From contig NZ_JAGGPQ010000003.1 of NCBI RefSeq assembly GCF_018613675.1, positions 423 through 64,422 on the forward strand: 64,000 nt of DNA, written 5' to 3'. The translations under genes were made by a program, and so were the position numbers. The DNA is from Arthrobacter sp. ISL-85. GTDB taxonomy: Bacteria; Actinomycetota; Actinomycetes; Actinomycetales; Micrococcaceae. Below, one piece after another: positions 17,001 through 24,818 of the stretch. Within the stretch, counting starts at the first letter, position 1. Every line of letters starts with the position of its first letter. Under the pieces are notes generated by a model. It did no database searches and was not told the DNA's origin. It saw only the letters and a list, made by a program, of their open reading frames with translations.

Positions 17001-17551
17001 TCTGCTTCTCCCTCCCGCACCAGGTCGATCAATTGCGCCAAAATGACGGATCGATCGGCTGCGCTTGGCCTAAGTACCCCACTGGCTTGCGCGGCCCATA
17101 AGCCATCCGCAGCCAAGCGCGCGGTCATGAGCCGGCTGCGCTGCCCAGGAGGCATACCCTCGGGCAGCGACAACCAACGCTCAAGTGGGCCGGTCCAGGC
17201 CGCTTGCAGCTCAGGCCAATAAGCGGACTGAAACCAAAGCGCCCATTCCGCGCGCATGTTTTCTCCCTGGGCCGCGGCCTGAATGTAGGCCCGGTACCGG
17301 TCAGCTACCGTTGCCCTCTCCGGGCTCGCGCCAAGGAGGTCAATCATTCTTCGCCGGAGTTGGTGGGCAGCATGTTCGACCAAGGCCACCATGAGTGCTT
17401 CACGGTTTGGGAAGTGGTACATCAGGCCTGGCTTGGTTATCCCGGCCTCGCTGGCAACCCGCTCAAGGGTGATCGTGGCACCCTGGTCCGAGCCGGCTAC
17501 GCGCAGGCCTGCGTCAAGGATTCGAGGGCGTTGGCTTTCTCGCACATCCAA
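16997..17551 (-). CDS. TetR-family repressor of the SMR operon
   Basis: 184 residues. N-terminal HTH: TLERVASEAGITKPGLMYHF followed by NREALMVALVEHAA, the TetR recognition-helix signature. The first possible starts are TTG at 17551 or GTG at 17545; no Shine-Dalgarno fits because a 24-bp palindrome ends one base before the TTG, so a leaderless transcript is plausible. First gene of the TetR-SMR-SMR operon and very probably autoregulated through that palindrome. C-terminal ligand domain has several Trp residues (EWALWFQSAYWPELQAAW), typical of a cation/drug pocket. Confidence 0.92.
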   Translation of the reverse strand: MDVRESQRPRILDAGLRVAGSDQGATITLERVASEAGITKPGLMYHFPNREALMVALVEHAAHQLRRRMIDLLGASPERATVADRYRAYIQAAAQGENMRAEWALWFQSAYWPELQAAWTGPLERWLSLPEGMPPGQRSRLMTARLAADGLWAAQASGVLRPSAADRSVILAQLIDLVREGEAE

Positions 17552-17575
17552 ACTTTACCATCCGGAAGGTAAAGT
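17552..17575. promoter_or_regulatory. 24-bp TetR operator candidate
   Basis: Arms ACTTTACC (17552-17559) and GGTAAAGT (17568-17575) are perfect inverted repeats, and the centre TCCGGA is itself palindromic; a single A/A pair breaks symmetry. It touches the start of the TetR gene, so repressor bound here would block transcription and initiation. Confidence 0.7.
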
Positions 17576-17679
17576 ATTCGGATGGTGAGGCAGAGGATCA
17601 CTTGAACCCATGCATTATCCGCTTTCGGCCGAGCCGTCGCGCCGTCAGACATACCGGGCAGCTTGGGCAGGGTTCACGG

Positions 17680-18264
17680 TCAGGTTTCGGCGAGAACTAC
17701 GACCCTCTTTCCGGGGCGATGACAGGACTCAAGATCGTGCTGTGCCTCTGCCACCTTTTCCAAGCCTGCGTAGGTGTCGGAAACAACGATGTCGAGTGAG
17801 TCGGCTTCGATCGCGCGAAGGTACTTCGCCAGTGCGGCTGCGGGTAGATCTTTGGCTTCGCCACTGTAGCTCGTTAGCCGGACGCCCGTGGGGATGGTGA
17901 ACGGTGAGAAGTCAGGGATAGTCCAGTCTCCGCTGAGGGCTCCGACATACTCCGCATAGCTGCCGTCGATGGCGCGACCGAGTCCTCCCATCATTGTGGC
18001 TACTTTTTGCCCATGATCAAGATCAACACCTTCGCCGACGGCGTCGACGACGCCAACGGCTTCGATGCCCAGGATCCGGGGGAAGGAGAAATCGGGCCCA
18101 GACTGCCCTTTTCGACTGGTGACCTCGGATTCGTTAACGCCGAACGCCATCACGCGGATAAGCGCTTGACCAGGCCCGACGTCGGGGATTGGAACCTGGG
18201 AAACGGTGAGGCCGTTGGGTCCGACGGGGCCGGCCAGCCGGATGGCGCGCATCGTTTCAGGCAT
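17680..18264 (-). pseudogene. Quinone reductase-like MDR with its cofactor-binding domain deleted in frame
   Basis: 194 residues where the family has about 320. Residues 1-130 are a normal GroES-like domain (FPRILGIEAVGVVDAVGEGV, GSYAEYVGALSGDW). The sequence then jumps, after DWTIPDFSPF, straight to the C-terminal part TIPTGVRLTSYSGEAKDLPA and LEKVAEAQHDLESCHRPGKR. The whole Rossmann domain with the AxGGVGxxA dinucleotide motif is missing, yet the reading frame is intact. Start overlaps the upstream TetR stop by eight bases. It cannot bind NAD(P)H and is probably inactive; a role as a truncated subunit cannot be excluded. Confidence 0.75.
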
Positions 18265-18850
18265 GTTTATGTTCCTTTTCGTGGAATGGGTGACCGGGGG
18301 CGGGGATGGCGACCAAGGCTCCGAAGGCTTGACGCACGGCTACCTCGTCCAGTTCTGTGTCCGGGTGCGCCAGGCGGTGGCTCCACCAACCCCACAGCAG
18401 TGCATTGACGGCAAGCGCGGTGCTGGTCGGCAGCACCCGATGGAGCATCACGAGGGCATCGTCCTCAACTGCCTGAAGAACAGCTGCCACCTTCGCGTTC
18501 CGCGCGCCGTAGTGGCGAATCTCCTCATAGAGGCGGATGTCGTCGAGGTTGGGGCTCGTCGCGCCGATCGTCGCCTCGACAAGTGCATCGACGATGTCGG
18601 CCTGAGTACGCGCTTCACTCAGGGGGGCCGCATAGCGGGGTTCGAGATCAACGCGGGTTGCATCCAGGGCACTCAGGATGAGGCCCTCCAAAGTGGGGAA
18701 GTAGTACGTCATCGACCCCAGCGGCACCGCGGCGTGCTCAGCGATTCCCCGGTAAGACGCTGCGCTTATGCCCCCGGACCTGATTACATCGAGCGTCGCT
18801 TGCAGAATCCGGGAGCGGCGTCCCGGGTCGTTCGGCTTCCCTCGGCGCAT
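18257..18850 (-). CDS. TetR-family regulator
   Basis: 197 residues. HTH: GGISAASYRGIAEHAAVPLG followed by SMTYYFPTLEGLILSAL, a TetR-type recognition helix. ATG at 18850 is chosen because GGAG lies seven bases upstream; the open frame extends to 18895 but that would run into the iteron array. The C-terminal TetR domain is complete. It shares its operon with the deleted quinone reductase and faces the YjbR-RarA operon across an intergenic region with 12-bp direct repeats, which it may bind. Confidence 0.9.
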   Translation of the reverse strand: MRRGKPNDPGRRSRILQATLDVIRSGGISAASYRGIAEHAAVPLGSMTYYFPTLEGLILSALDATRVDLEPRYAAPLSEARTQADIVDALVEATIGATSPNLDDIRLYEEIRHYGARNAKVAAVLQAVEDDALVMLHRVLPTSTALAVNALLWGWWSHRLAHPDTELDEVAVRQAFGALVAIPAPGHPFHEKEHKHA

Positions 18851-18873
18851 ACTGTTCTCCAATGTTTGACCTA

Positions 18874-18930
18874 GTGCGTACAGCTGTGCGTACACTTGTG
18901 CGTAGAGGAACTGCGTACGGGTGTACGTAC
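18874..18930. promoter_or_regulatory. Array of 12-bp direct repeats (TGCGTAC iterons)
   Basis: GTGCGTAC occurs at 18874 and 18886, GTGCGTAG at 18898 and CTGCGTAC at 18911, with periods 12, 12 and 13 bases; an inverted-type half site GTACGTAC follows at 18923. The array fills the gap between divergent TetR (start 18850) and YjbR (start 18966) genes, so it probably controls both. Direct-repeat arrays are unusual for TetR proteins, which prefer palindromes. Confidence 0.6.
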
Positions 18931-18965
18931 ATGGCTACAATCTAGTACAGGATGGAGGTCATCGC

Positions 18966-19352
18966 ATGAATGGCGAAAAGCTGCAGGCGCTTGCACGGGC
19001 GAGGGTGCAGGAACTCCCCGGCGCGGATCTGGAGCACCCGTTCGGTTCAGAGTGGGACGTCTACAAGGTTCGGGGCAAGGTGTTCATGTTGATGACCGAC
19101 GTCACGGGCCAACCCATCGTGGTCGTCAAGGCCGACCCTGAAGATGGGAAAGCACTCCGCGAGGAACACGCTGACATCACCCCCGGGTATCACATGAACA
19201 AGCAGCACTGGATCACGCTGCACCCGGGCGGGACCCTGAAGAAGACCCTCGTTGATCAGCTGGTCACTGAGTCTTATCTTCTCGTCGTCGCAAATCTGCC
19301 CCAGGCGAAGCGTCCCGTTGACCCCGCCTTGTTTGACGGGGCAGACCGATGA
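18966..19352 (+). CDS. MmcQ/YjbR-family protein (first)
   Basis: 128 residues, YjbR-like fold: EHPFGSEWDVYKVRGKVFML, PIVVVKADPEDGKALREEHA, then ITPGYHMNKQHWITL. The family has a DNA-binding-like CyaY fold and no firmly established role. ATG at 18966 has GGAGG eight bases upstream; the upstream open frame lacks family similarity. The stop overlaps the next gene by four bases. Confidence 0.88.
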   Translation: MNGEKLQALARARVQELPGADLEHPFGSEWDVYKVRGKVFMLMTDVTGQPIVVVKADPEDGKALREEHADITPGYHMNKQHWITLHPGGTLKKTLVDQLVTESYLLVVANLPQAKRPVDPALFDGADR

Positions 19353-19708
19353 CCCTCTCCGGTGACCAGTTGCAACAGATTGCCCGCAACACCGCGGCCG
19401 CGCTCGAGGGCGTCAGCAATGGCAGGCCCTTCACGCCCCACCTCGACGTGTGGAAAATACGCAACAAGGTGTTCCTCATCATCACCGAAGACGATCCGGA
19501 TCAGCAGATCATCACCGTCAAAGCCGACCCGCACCACGGCGACGCTCTCTGCCGTGACTACGCCTCCGTCACCCCCGGACGTTACCTCAACAAACAGAAT
19601 TGGATCTCCGTCGGATACGGCCGGGGCATTACAACGCGGTTCATTGATAACCTGGTTCAGGACTCCTACGACCTCGCCTCCGGCCAACCGTGGAAGCAGG
19701 GATCGTGA
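19349..19708 (+). CDS. MmcQ/YjbR-family protein (second)
   Basis: 119 residues, paralogous to the gene before it: FTPHLDVWKIRNKVFLIITE, QIITVKADPHHGDALCRDYA, SVTPGRYLNKQNWISVGYG. Starts at an ATGA overlap and ends in a GTGA overlap with rarA, so the three are translated as a unit. The pair may act as a heterodimer; coupling to RarA hints at a link with replication-fork repair, which is inference. Confidence 0.88.
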   Translation: MTLSGDQLQQIARNTAAALEGVSNGRPFTPHLDVWKIRNKVFLIITEDDPDQQIITVKADPHHGDALCRDYASVTPGRYLNKQNWISVGYGRGITTRFIDNLVQDSYDLASGQPWKQGS

Positions 19709-21042
19709 GCGGGCAACCGCCGTCGCTGTTCGAGATGGACGATTCCTCCAGGCCCCTTGCCGACCGGTTGCGCCCGCGCACCCTGGTCGAGGTCCTCGGC
19801 CAGGACCACCTCCTTGCCGCGGATGCCCCAATTGGGCGCATGCTCGGCGCGCAACGGCTCGTGTCGATGATCCTGTGGGGCCCACCTGGGTGCGGGAAGA
19901 CCACCATCGCCCGTCTCCTCGCAGAGCAAACCAACCTTGCGTTCGAGCCGCTCTCGGCTACCTTCTCCGGTGTAGCGGACCTCCGCAAGGTGTTCCAAGT
20001 AGCCCAGCGCCGCCGGGAGATCGGGCAGGGAACACTGCTCTTCGTCGACGAAATCCACCGCTTCAACCGCGCCCAACAGGACTCGTTCCTGCCCTACGTC
20101 GAAGACGGCACCATTGTCCTCGTCGGCGCAACCACCGAAAACCCCAGCTTCGAACTCAACGGGGCACTGCTGTCCCGCTGCCAGGTATTCGTCTTGAAAC
20201 GCCTCGACGATGTGGCGCTCCACGCCCTCATCAATCGCGCCGAAGACATACTCGGGTCACCGCTACCACTGGACGAAAACGCCCGGCAGGCGCTTATCGC
20301 CATGGCAGACGGAGACGGCAGGTACCTGCTGAACATGATCGAACAGGTCCAGTCGCTCCCTGCGCCCGTTGATCCGGCCACCCTCGCGGCCGCGGTGCAG
20401 AAGCGCGCGCCGCTATACGACAAGTCGCAGGAAGGCCACTACAACCTCATCTCGGCGCTCCACAAGTCGATGCGCGGCTCGGACCCGGACGCTGCCCTGT
20501 ACTGGTTGGCTCGAATGCTCGACGGCGGCGAGGACCCGCTGTTCATCGCCCGCCGGATCATACGCTTCGCCACCGAAGACATCGGCATGGCCGACCCCAG
20601 GGCGGTGCAGCAGGCCCTCGCTGCCTGGGACGTCTATGAACGCCTCGGCTCCCCGGAAGGCGAACTCGCGATCGCCCAAGCCGTGCTCTACCTCGCAACG
20701 GCACCGAAGTCGATCGGCGTGTACCGCGGCTTCAACAGGGCCCGCGACGCAGCACGACGCACCGGTTCGCTGATGCCGCCTGCTCACATCCTCAACGCCC
20801 CCACCCGCCTGATGAAGGACCTCGGCTACGGCAAGGGTTACCAATACGACCCCGACACCGACACCGGGTTCTCAGGCGCGAACTACTTCCCCGACGGCAT
20901 GCCCCGGCAGACCTTCTACGAACCCACCACCAACGGATACGAACGCGCCATCACCGAACGGCTGCACCACTGGGCGCAGCTCCGGACCGCCGGCCCAAAC
21001 GCTTCTACCGGCAGCAACTCCACTACCCCCGAAACCGAATGA
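19705..21042 (+). CDS. rarA: Replication-associated recombination protein A (RarA/MgsA, AAA+ ATPase)
   Basis: 445 residues. PLADRLRPRTLVEVLGQDHL opens the clamp-loader-like AAA+ domain; Walker A is GPPGCGKTT, Walker B LLFVDEIHRF, sensor 1 GATTENPSFELN, and the arginine-finger region ALLSRCQVF. The C-terminal tetramerisation part contains EGHYNLISALHKSMRGSDPD, YLATAPKSIGVY and DLGYGKGYQYDPD. GTG at 19705 is preferred over 19690 because it gives the four-base GTGA overlap and the usual N-terminus. A genome-maintenance gene that is normally chromosomal, which argues that this part is not purely mobile DNA. Confidence 0.96.
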   Translation: MSGQPPSLFEMDDSSRPLADRLRPRTLVEVLGQDHLLAADAPIGRMLGAQRLVSMILWGPPGCGKTTIARLLAEQTNLAFEPLSATFSGVADLRKVFQVAQRRREIGQGTLLFVDEIHRFNRAQQDSFLPYVEDGTIVLVGATTENPSFELNGALLSRCQVFVLKRLDDVALHALINRAEDILGSPLPLDENARQALIAMADGDGRYLLNMIEQVQSLPAPVDPATLAAAVQKRAPLYDKSQEGHYNLISALHKSMRGSDPDAALYWLARMLDGGEDPLFIARRIIRFATEDIGMADPRAVQQALAAWDVYERLGSPEGELAIAQAVLYLATAPKSIGVYRGFNRARDAARRTGSLMPPAHILNAPTRLMKDLGYGKGYQYDPDTDTGFSGANYFPDGMPRQTFYEPTTNGYERAITERLHHWAQLRTAGPNASTGSNSTTPETE

Positions 21043-21062
21043 ACTTTTAGAAAGGACTAATT

Positions 21063-22502
21063 GTGGCGGACACGAGCAGTACCCTCACCAATGAACACGC
21101 CGTGCGCTCCTGGCTTGGCATTCCCTATGCCACCGCCGAGCGATTCCGCCGGCCCGTTCTGCTACCTTTCAACCCTGACCTGCCCTACGACCAGAAAGGA
21201 CCCGCGCCGCTTCAAGCCGGGGACACCAGCTGGCTCGAAGCAGACAACGGGTTCAGCGAAGATTGCCTGAACCTCAACGTCTGGGCACCCGAAGACGCCG
21301 GGGACGCTCCCCTCCCTGTCGTCGTCTACATCTTCGGCGGCGGTTGGCTGCTCGGCGCGAACACCCAGACCACCTCGAACGCATCCGGACTCGCCGCGAC
21401 CGGAGGCGCCATCGGCGTGTCGCTGAACTACCGGCTCGGCCCGTTCGGGGCGCTTTCCCTCTCCCAATACGGCGGTGCGCTCGAGGAAGCCACAAACATC
21501 GGCCTGCAGGACATCATCACCGCACTGCAGTGGGTGCGGGAAAATATCGCCCGCTTCGGCGGCGACCCGGACAACGTCACTCTCACAGGCCACAGCGCTG
21601 GCGCCTTCTCCGCCCTAGCCCTGCTCGCCGCACCTTCGGCCGACGGGCTCTACCACCACATCGCCGCTTTCTCAGGCATGCCCTCACGCCTGGTGCCGGC
21701 CTGGGGGGCAGAAGAGCGCGCGCTAGCGGTCCTCACCGCGCTCGGGATCCAGGACGCCCCCGAACAGCTCCTCAACATCGACGCAGAGCTCCTCGCCGAG
21801 ACGATGAGCAAGACGCAATCATCAGACCCTGGCGCGGCGCACGGTGTCGACAATGAGGTCATCGCCATCGTCGATGACCGCACCCAGCCCAACGGGATCC
21901 TCGCCGATCATCCCATGCGGGTCCTCGACTCCGGACTGCATCGCGTCGTCGACATTCTGTTCAGCAGCACCACCCACGAGACCGACTGGTGGGTCCTTCA
22001 CAGGACCGAGGATTTCAATCCCGGCAGCATCGATGACCTGGTCGAAGAATTCGCTAACCGGAACCGCATCCCCCGCAGCCGCGCCCGGAAGATCATCGCC
22101 ACGTACCAAACCGACGGGCGCACCCCAGTCCAGATTCGCGGCGCCCTGCTCACCGACTATTCCTTCACCCTGCCCCAGGCACGTGGCGCGCTCGCGCACG
22201 CCGCAGCCGGAGGGAGCGCGTACCTGCTTTCCGTCGGCCCTGTGGAAGGTGCGCACGCCGTCCACGGCACGGAGATGTACGGCATCGTTGGCCAGATCCG
22301 ACCTGGCGCCAGCGACGAGCAGGTCGGCCGCGACACCTTCGTTCGGGACGCCCTCCTCGCCCTCGCATCGGGCAACACCCGTGAATTATGGGAACCGGTG
22401 ACGACCGTGCCTGTGACTAAGGGCATTGGCAATATTCCGTATGATCCCACGAGCCACGCGGTCGAAGTTCTGCAAACATTCGCGGGTATCGAGCGGCCGT
22501 AA
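21063..22502 (+). CDS. Type-B carboxylesterase
   Basis: 479 residues. EDCLNLNVWAP is the type-B signature, IFGGGWLLG the oxyanion hole, and TLTGHSAGAFSALAL the nucleophile elbow (GHSAG); the C-terminal catalytic His is probably in EGAHAVHGTEMYG. GTG start at 21063 follows AAAGGA by eight bases. No signal peptide, so cytoplasmic. Twenty bases after rarA and likely in the same transcript. Substrate, perhaps an aromatic or carbamate ester, is not determined. Confidence 0.92.
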   Translation: MADTSSTLTNEHAVRSWLGIPYATAERFRRPVLLPFNPDLPYDQKGPAPLQAGDTSWLEADNGFSEDCLNLNVWAPEDAGDAPLPVVVYIFGGGWLLGANTQTTSNASGLAATGGAIGVSLNYRLGPFGALSLSQYGGALEEATNIGLQDIITALQWVRENIARFGGDPDNVTLTGHSAGAFSALALLAAPSADGLYHHIAAFSGMPSRLVPAWGAEERALAVLTALGIQDAPEQLLNIDAELLAETMSKTQSSDPGAAHGVDNEVIAIVDDRTQPNGILADHPMRVLDSGLHRVVDILFSSTTHETDWWVLHRTEDFNPGSIDDLVEEFANRNRIPRSRARKIIATYQTDGRTPVQIRGALLTDYSFTLPQARGALAHAAAGGSAYLLSVGPVEGAHAVHGTEMYGIVGQIRPGASDEQVGRDTFVRDALLALASGNTRELWEPVTTVPVTKGIGNIPYDPTSHAVEVLQTFAGIERP

Positions 22503-22504
22503 CT

Positions 22505-24670
22505 TCACCCTCGCTGTTCGCCCTTTCGGCGTCGAACGGATTGCTCTACCAGCTCCGTAATCCATGGCCTGTGCCCCCGGTAAAAAGTCACCTGCTCTGG
22601 TAGGCCCTTGACTATTGGAACGGAGTTCGAGATGTCGATGCTGATCCGTCCGCCGGCCATAGGTGCATTGGTGATGTGGACATCACCAAAAGACGCGGGA
22701 AGGACTGGGTCCATCCACACTCCGCCGCGGGAAACGTGAGCGTCGTACTGCATCAGGCCTGTCACCAGCAGAATGGGCGTCGTTGACGCCCAGGCCTGAG
22801 GCGAACATGCCGTCGGATAGGGCAGAGGCACAGCGAATTGTTCCCGGCTGAAACCGCAAAACAATTCAGGAAGGCGGCCACCTGAATACTCGGCCGCCTC
22901 CAGCAGGGCGGTCGAGATCCGTTGCGCTTCGTCCACGAACCCATATCGCAGCAGTCCTGCTGCGATGATGGCGTTGTCATGGGGCCATACGGAACCGTTG
23001 TGATAGCTGGCGGGGTTATAGGCGCCCATGTCCGTGGCCAGGGTTCGGACGCCCCATCCGCTGAACATTTCTGGGGACACGAGGTGCTTCACCACCGACG
23101 GAGCCTTGTCCTCATCCACAAGTCCGAGCCATAGGCAGTGGCCCATGTTGGAAGCGCAGGCGTCGACATGGCGCTTCTTTCCGTCCAAGGCAACGGCGTA
23201 ATAGCCACGTTCCGGCATCTAAAATTCCTCGTTGAAGCGCTTCTTCAACTGCACCATTAGATCGGCATACTCGTTCCCCAGGGCATCGTCTCCGGCGTCA
23301 TAAGCCATCCAGGCGCGGGCCGCGTAGGCTCCGTAGACATACGCCTGCACCTCACACAGGGCTATCGGTGGCTCAGGCATACTTCCATCTGCGAAATTAA
23401 TGCCATCCCAGGAATCCTTCCAGCCTTGGTTAATCAGCCCTCGGCTGTTCAGCCGCTCATATTCGACGAAACCGTCGCCATCTTTGTCCCCCTATTTCTG
23501 AATCCACTCCATTGCGCGGTCTGCATGAGGCAGCAGAGCAGCGATGGTGTCCGCGGCGAATCCCCAACGACTAACCGATCCGAGAACCATGACGAACAAA
23601 GGGGTGGCGTCCACGCTGCCGTAGTAGGTGGCCTTGCCTCCCAGCGCCAGTCCGCTGGAGACATCAAGCCTGACCTCATGCAAGATCTTGCCGGGTTCTT
23701 CTTCTCTTGTAGGATCTACTACGCGGCCCTGCCGGTCGGCCAGCGTTTGCAGCGTGTCTAGCGCTAAGGAGGGATCAATTGGAAGGGACATCTCCGAGGC
23801 CCATAACGAGTCCCGGCCAAAAAGGGTCATGAACCACGGGGCACCGGCGGCCACGACAACCCGGTCTGGCTGGTTAGGGTCCTCGATCCTGAGCGCACCC
23901 AGGTCGTCATAGCTGCGCCGCATAGTCCGTTCAATCGACCGGTTACCCATCTGCAGGACCGGAATCTTCGCCACCCACTGTTGTCGGCGCAGGTCACTGG
24001 GGGAGAGCTCGCCGTCAGCATGGATGAAAGACGGCGGACGACTGCCGCTCTCGGTTTCGGGCATCACCGTCAGGGTTGTGCTCCACTGGCCGTGGGGTGC
24101 AATGGTCACCCTATAGGTCAAGGTCTCCGGCGTAGCCTCCGCGCCAGACGCATGGATAACAACACCCTTTCGGACATCTTGCCAACTGGCCTGAATAATC
24201 AGCTCATCGACCCGGTTCTGCCGTGTTTCGTCCCAACGTCTTTTGATTCGCGCCTCCTTCACTTCGAAGAGATCAGCGAAATCGGCCGCAACTCTTAGCG
24301 AAACCACGCAGTCGGCTGGCACCAGCGAGTAGTTCCGAACGGTGATCTGTTCGCGGATTCCGGACCCTACTTCGCGCAGCCGCTCCACAATAAGGGGGCT
24401 GTCGGCATGTCCATTTGGGCCGGGGACACGTCCAGCAAATAGCGCGCGGTACGGCTCCTTCGTTTCAGCCCCCAGCTCTTCTACCACCCGGCCGTTAACG
24501 GATAAGCTCCAGTGAGACAGGATACGAGTGTCTTGGACGAAAAGACCATGTGGATTCCCAGGACGGATATCTCCATTCCCCAGGGAGATACAGAAAGACG
24601 AACCCTCAACCAGGGTAACCGTCCCGGCACCCAGAGGCCCCGCAGCGTTATCAGCATTCCAACCGGACAT
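22505..24670 (-). pseudogene. Glycogen debranching-type amylo-alpha-1,6-glucosidase with two in-frame amber codons
   Basis: One minus-strand frame of 722 codons is similar throughout to amylo-alpha-1,6-glucosidase proteins: LVEGSSFCISLGNGDIRPG, PHGLFVQDTRILSHWSLSVN, then AGAPWFMTLFGRDSLWASEM and GSVWPHDNAIIAAGLLRYGF with GRLPELFCGF. Two TAG codons interrupt it: after EWIQK (23492-23494), before GDKDGDGFVEY, where relatives usually have a Tyr; and after FNEEF (23219-23221), before MPERGYYAVAL, where they have Trp. There are no frameshifts. Either a recent pseudogene or readthrough of UAG; the former is more likely. Would hydrolyse alpha-glucosidic branches in a cytoplasmic glucan. Confidence 0.8.
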
Positions 24671-24818
24671 TCCAGCCCTCCGAATAGCGGCCAGCGCCGT
24701 TTAGCAACCAATGCGCCACGGTCGCAAGTGAACATTCCTTCGAAATGGACGCTACTCTCGCCTCTGCTTTTAGGCGAGAGCCTTCGGCAGTGTATTCGGA
24801 ACCGGGTACGCAAACGCC

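Noticed and set aside
18874..18930. Iterons considered as a plasmid replication origin
   Set aside because: No Rep gene, DnaA box or AT-rich unwinding region adjoins them; position between divergent regulator and YjbR genes fits transcription control better.
22505..24670. Recoded amber (pyrrolysine-type) gene
   Set aside because: The two amber positions are where relatives carry ordinary aromatic residues, and no pyl genes are in view, so a pseudogene is the simpler reading.
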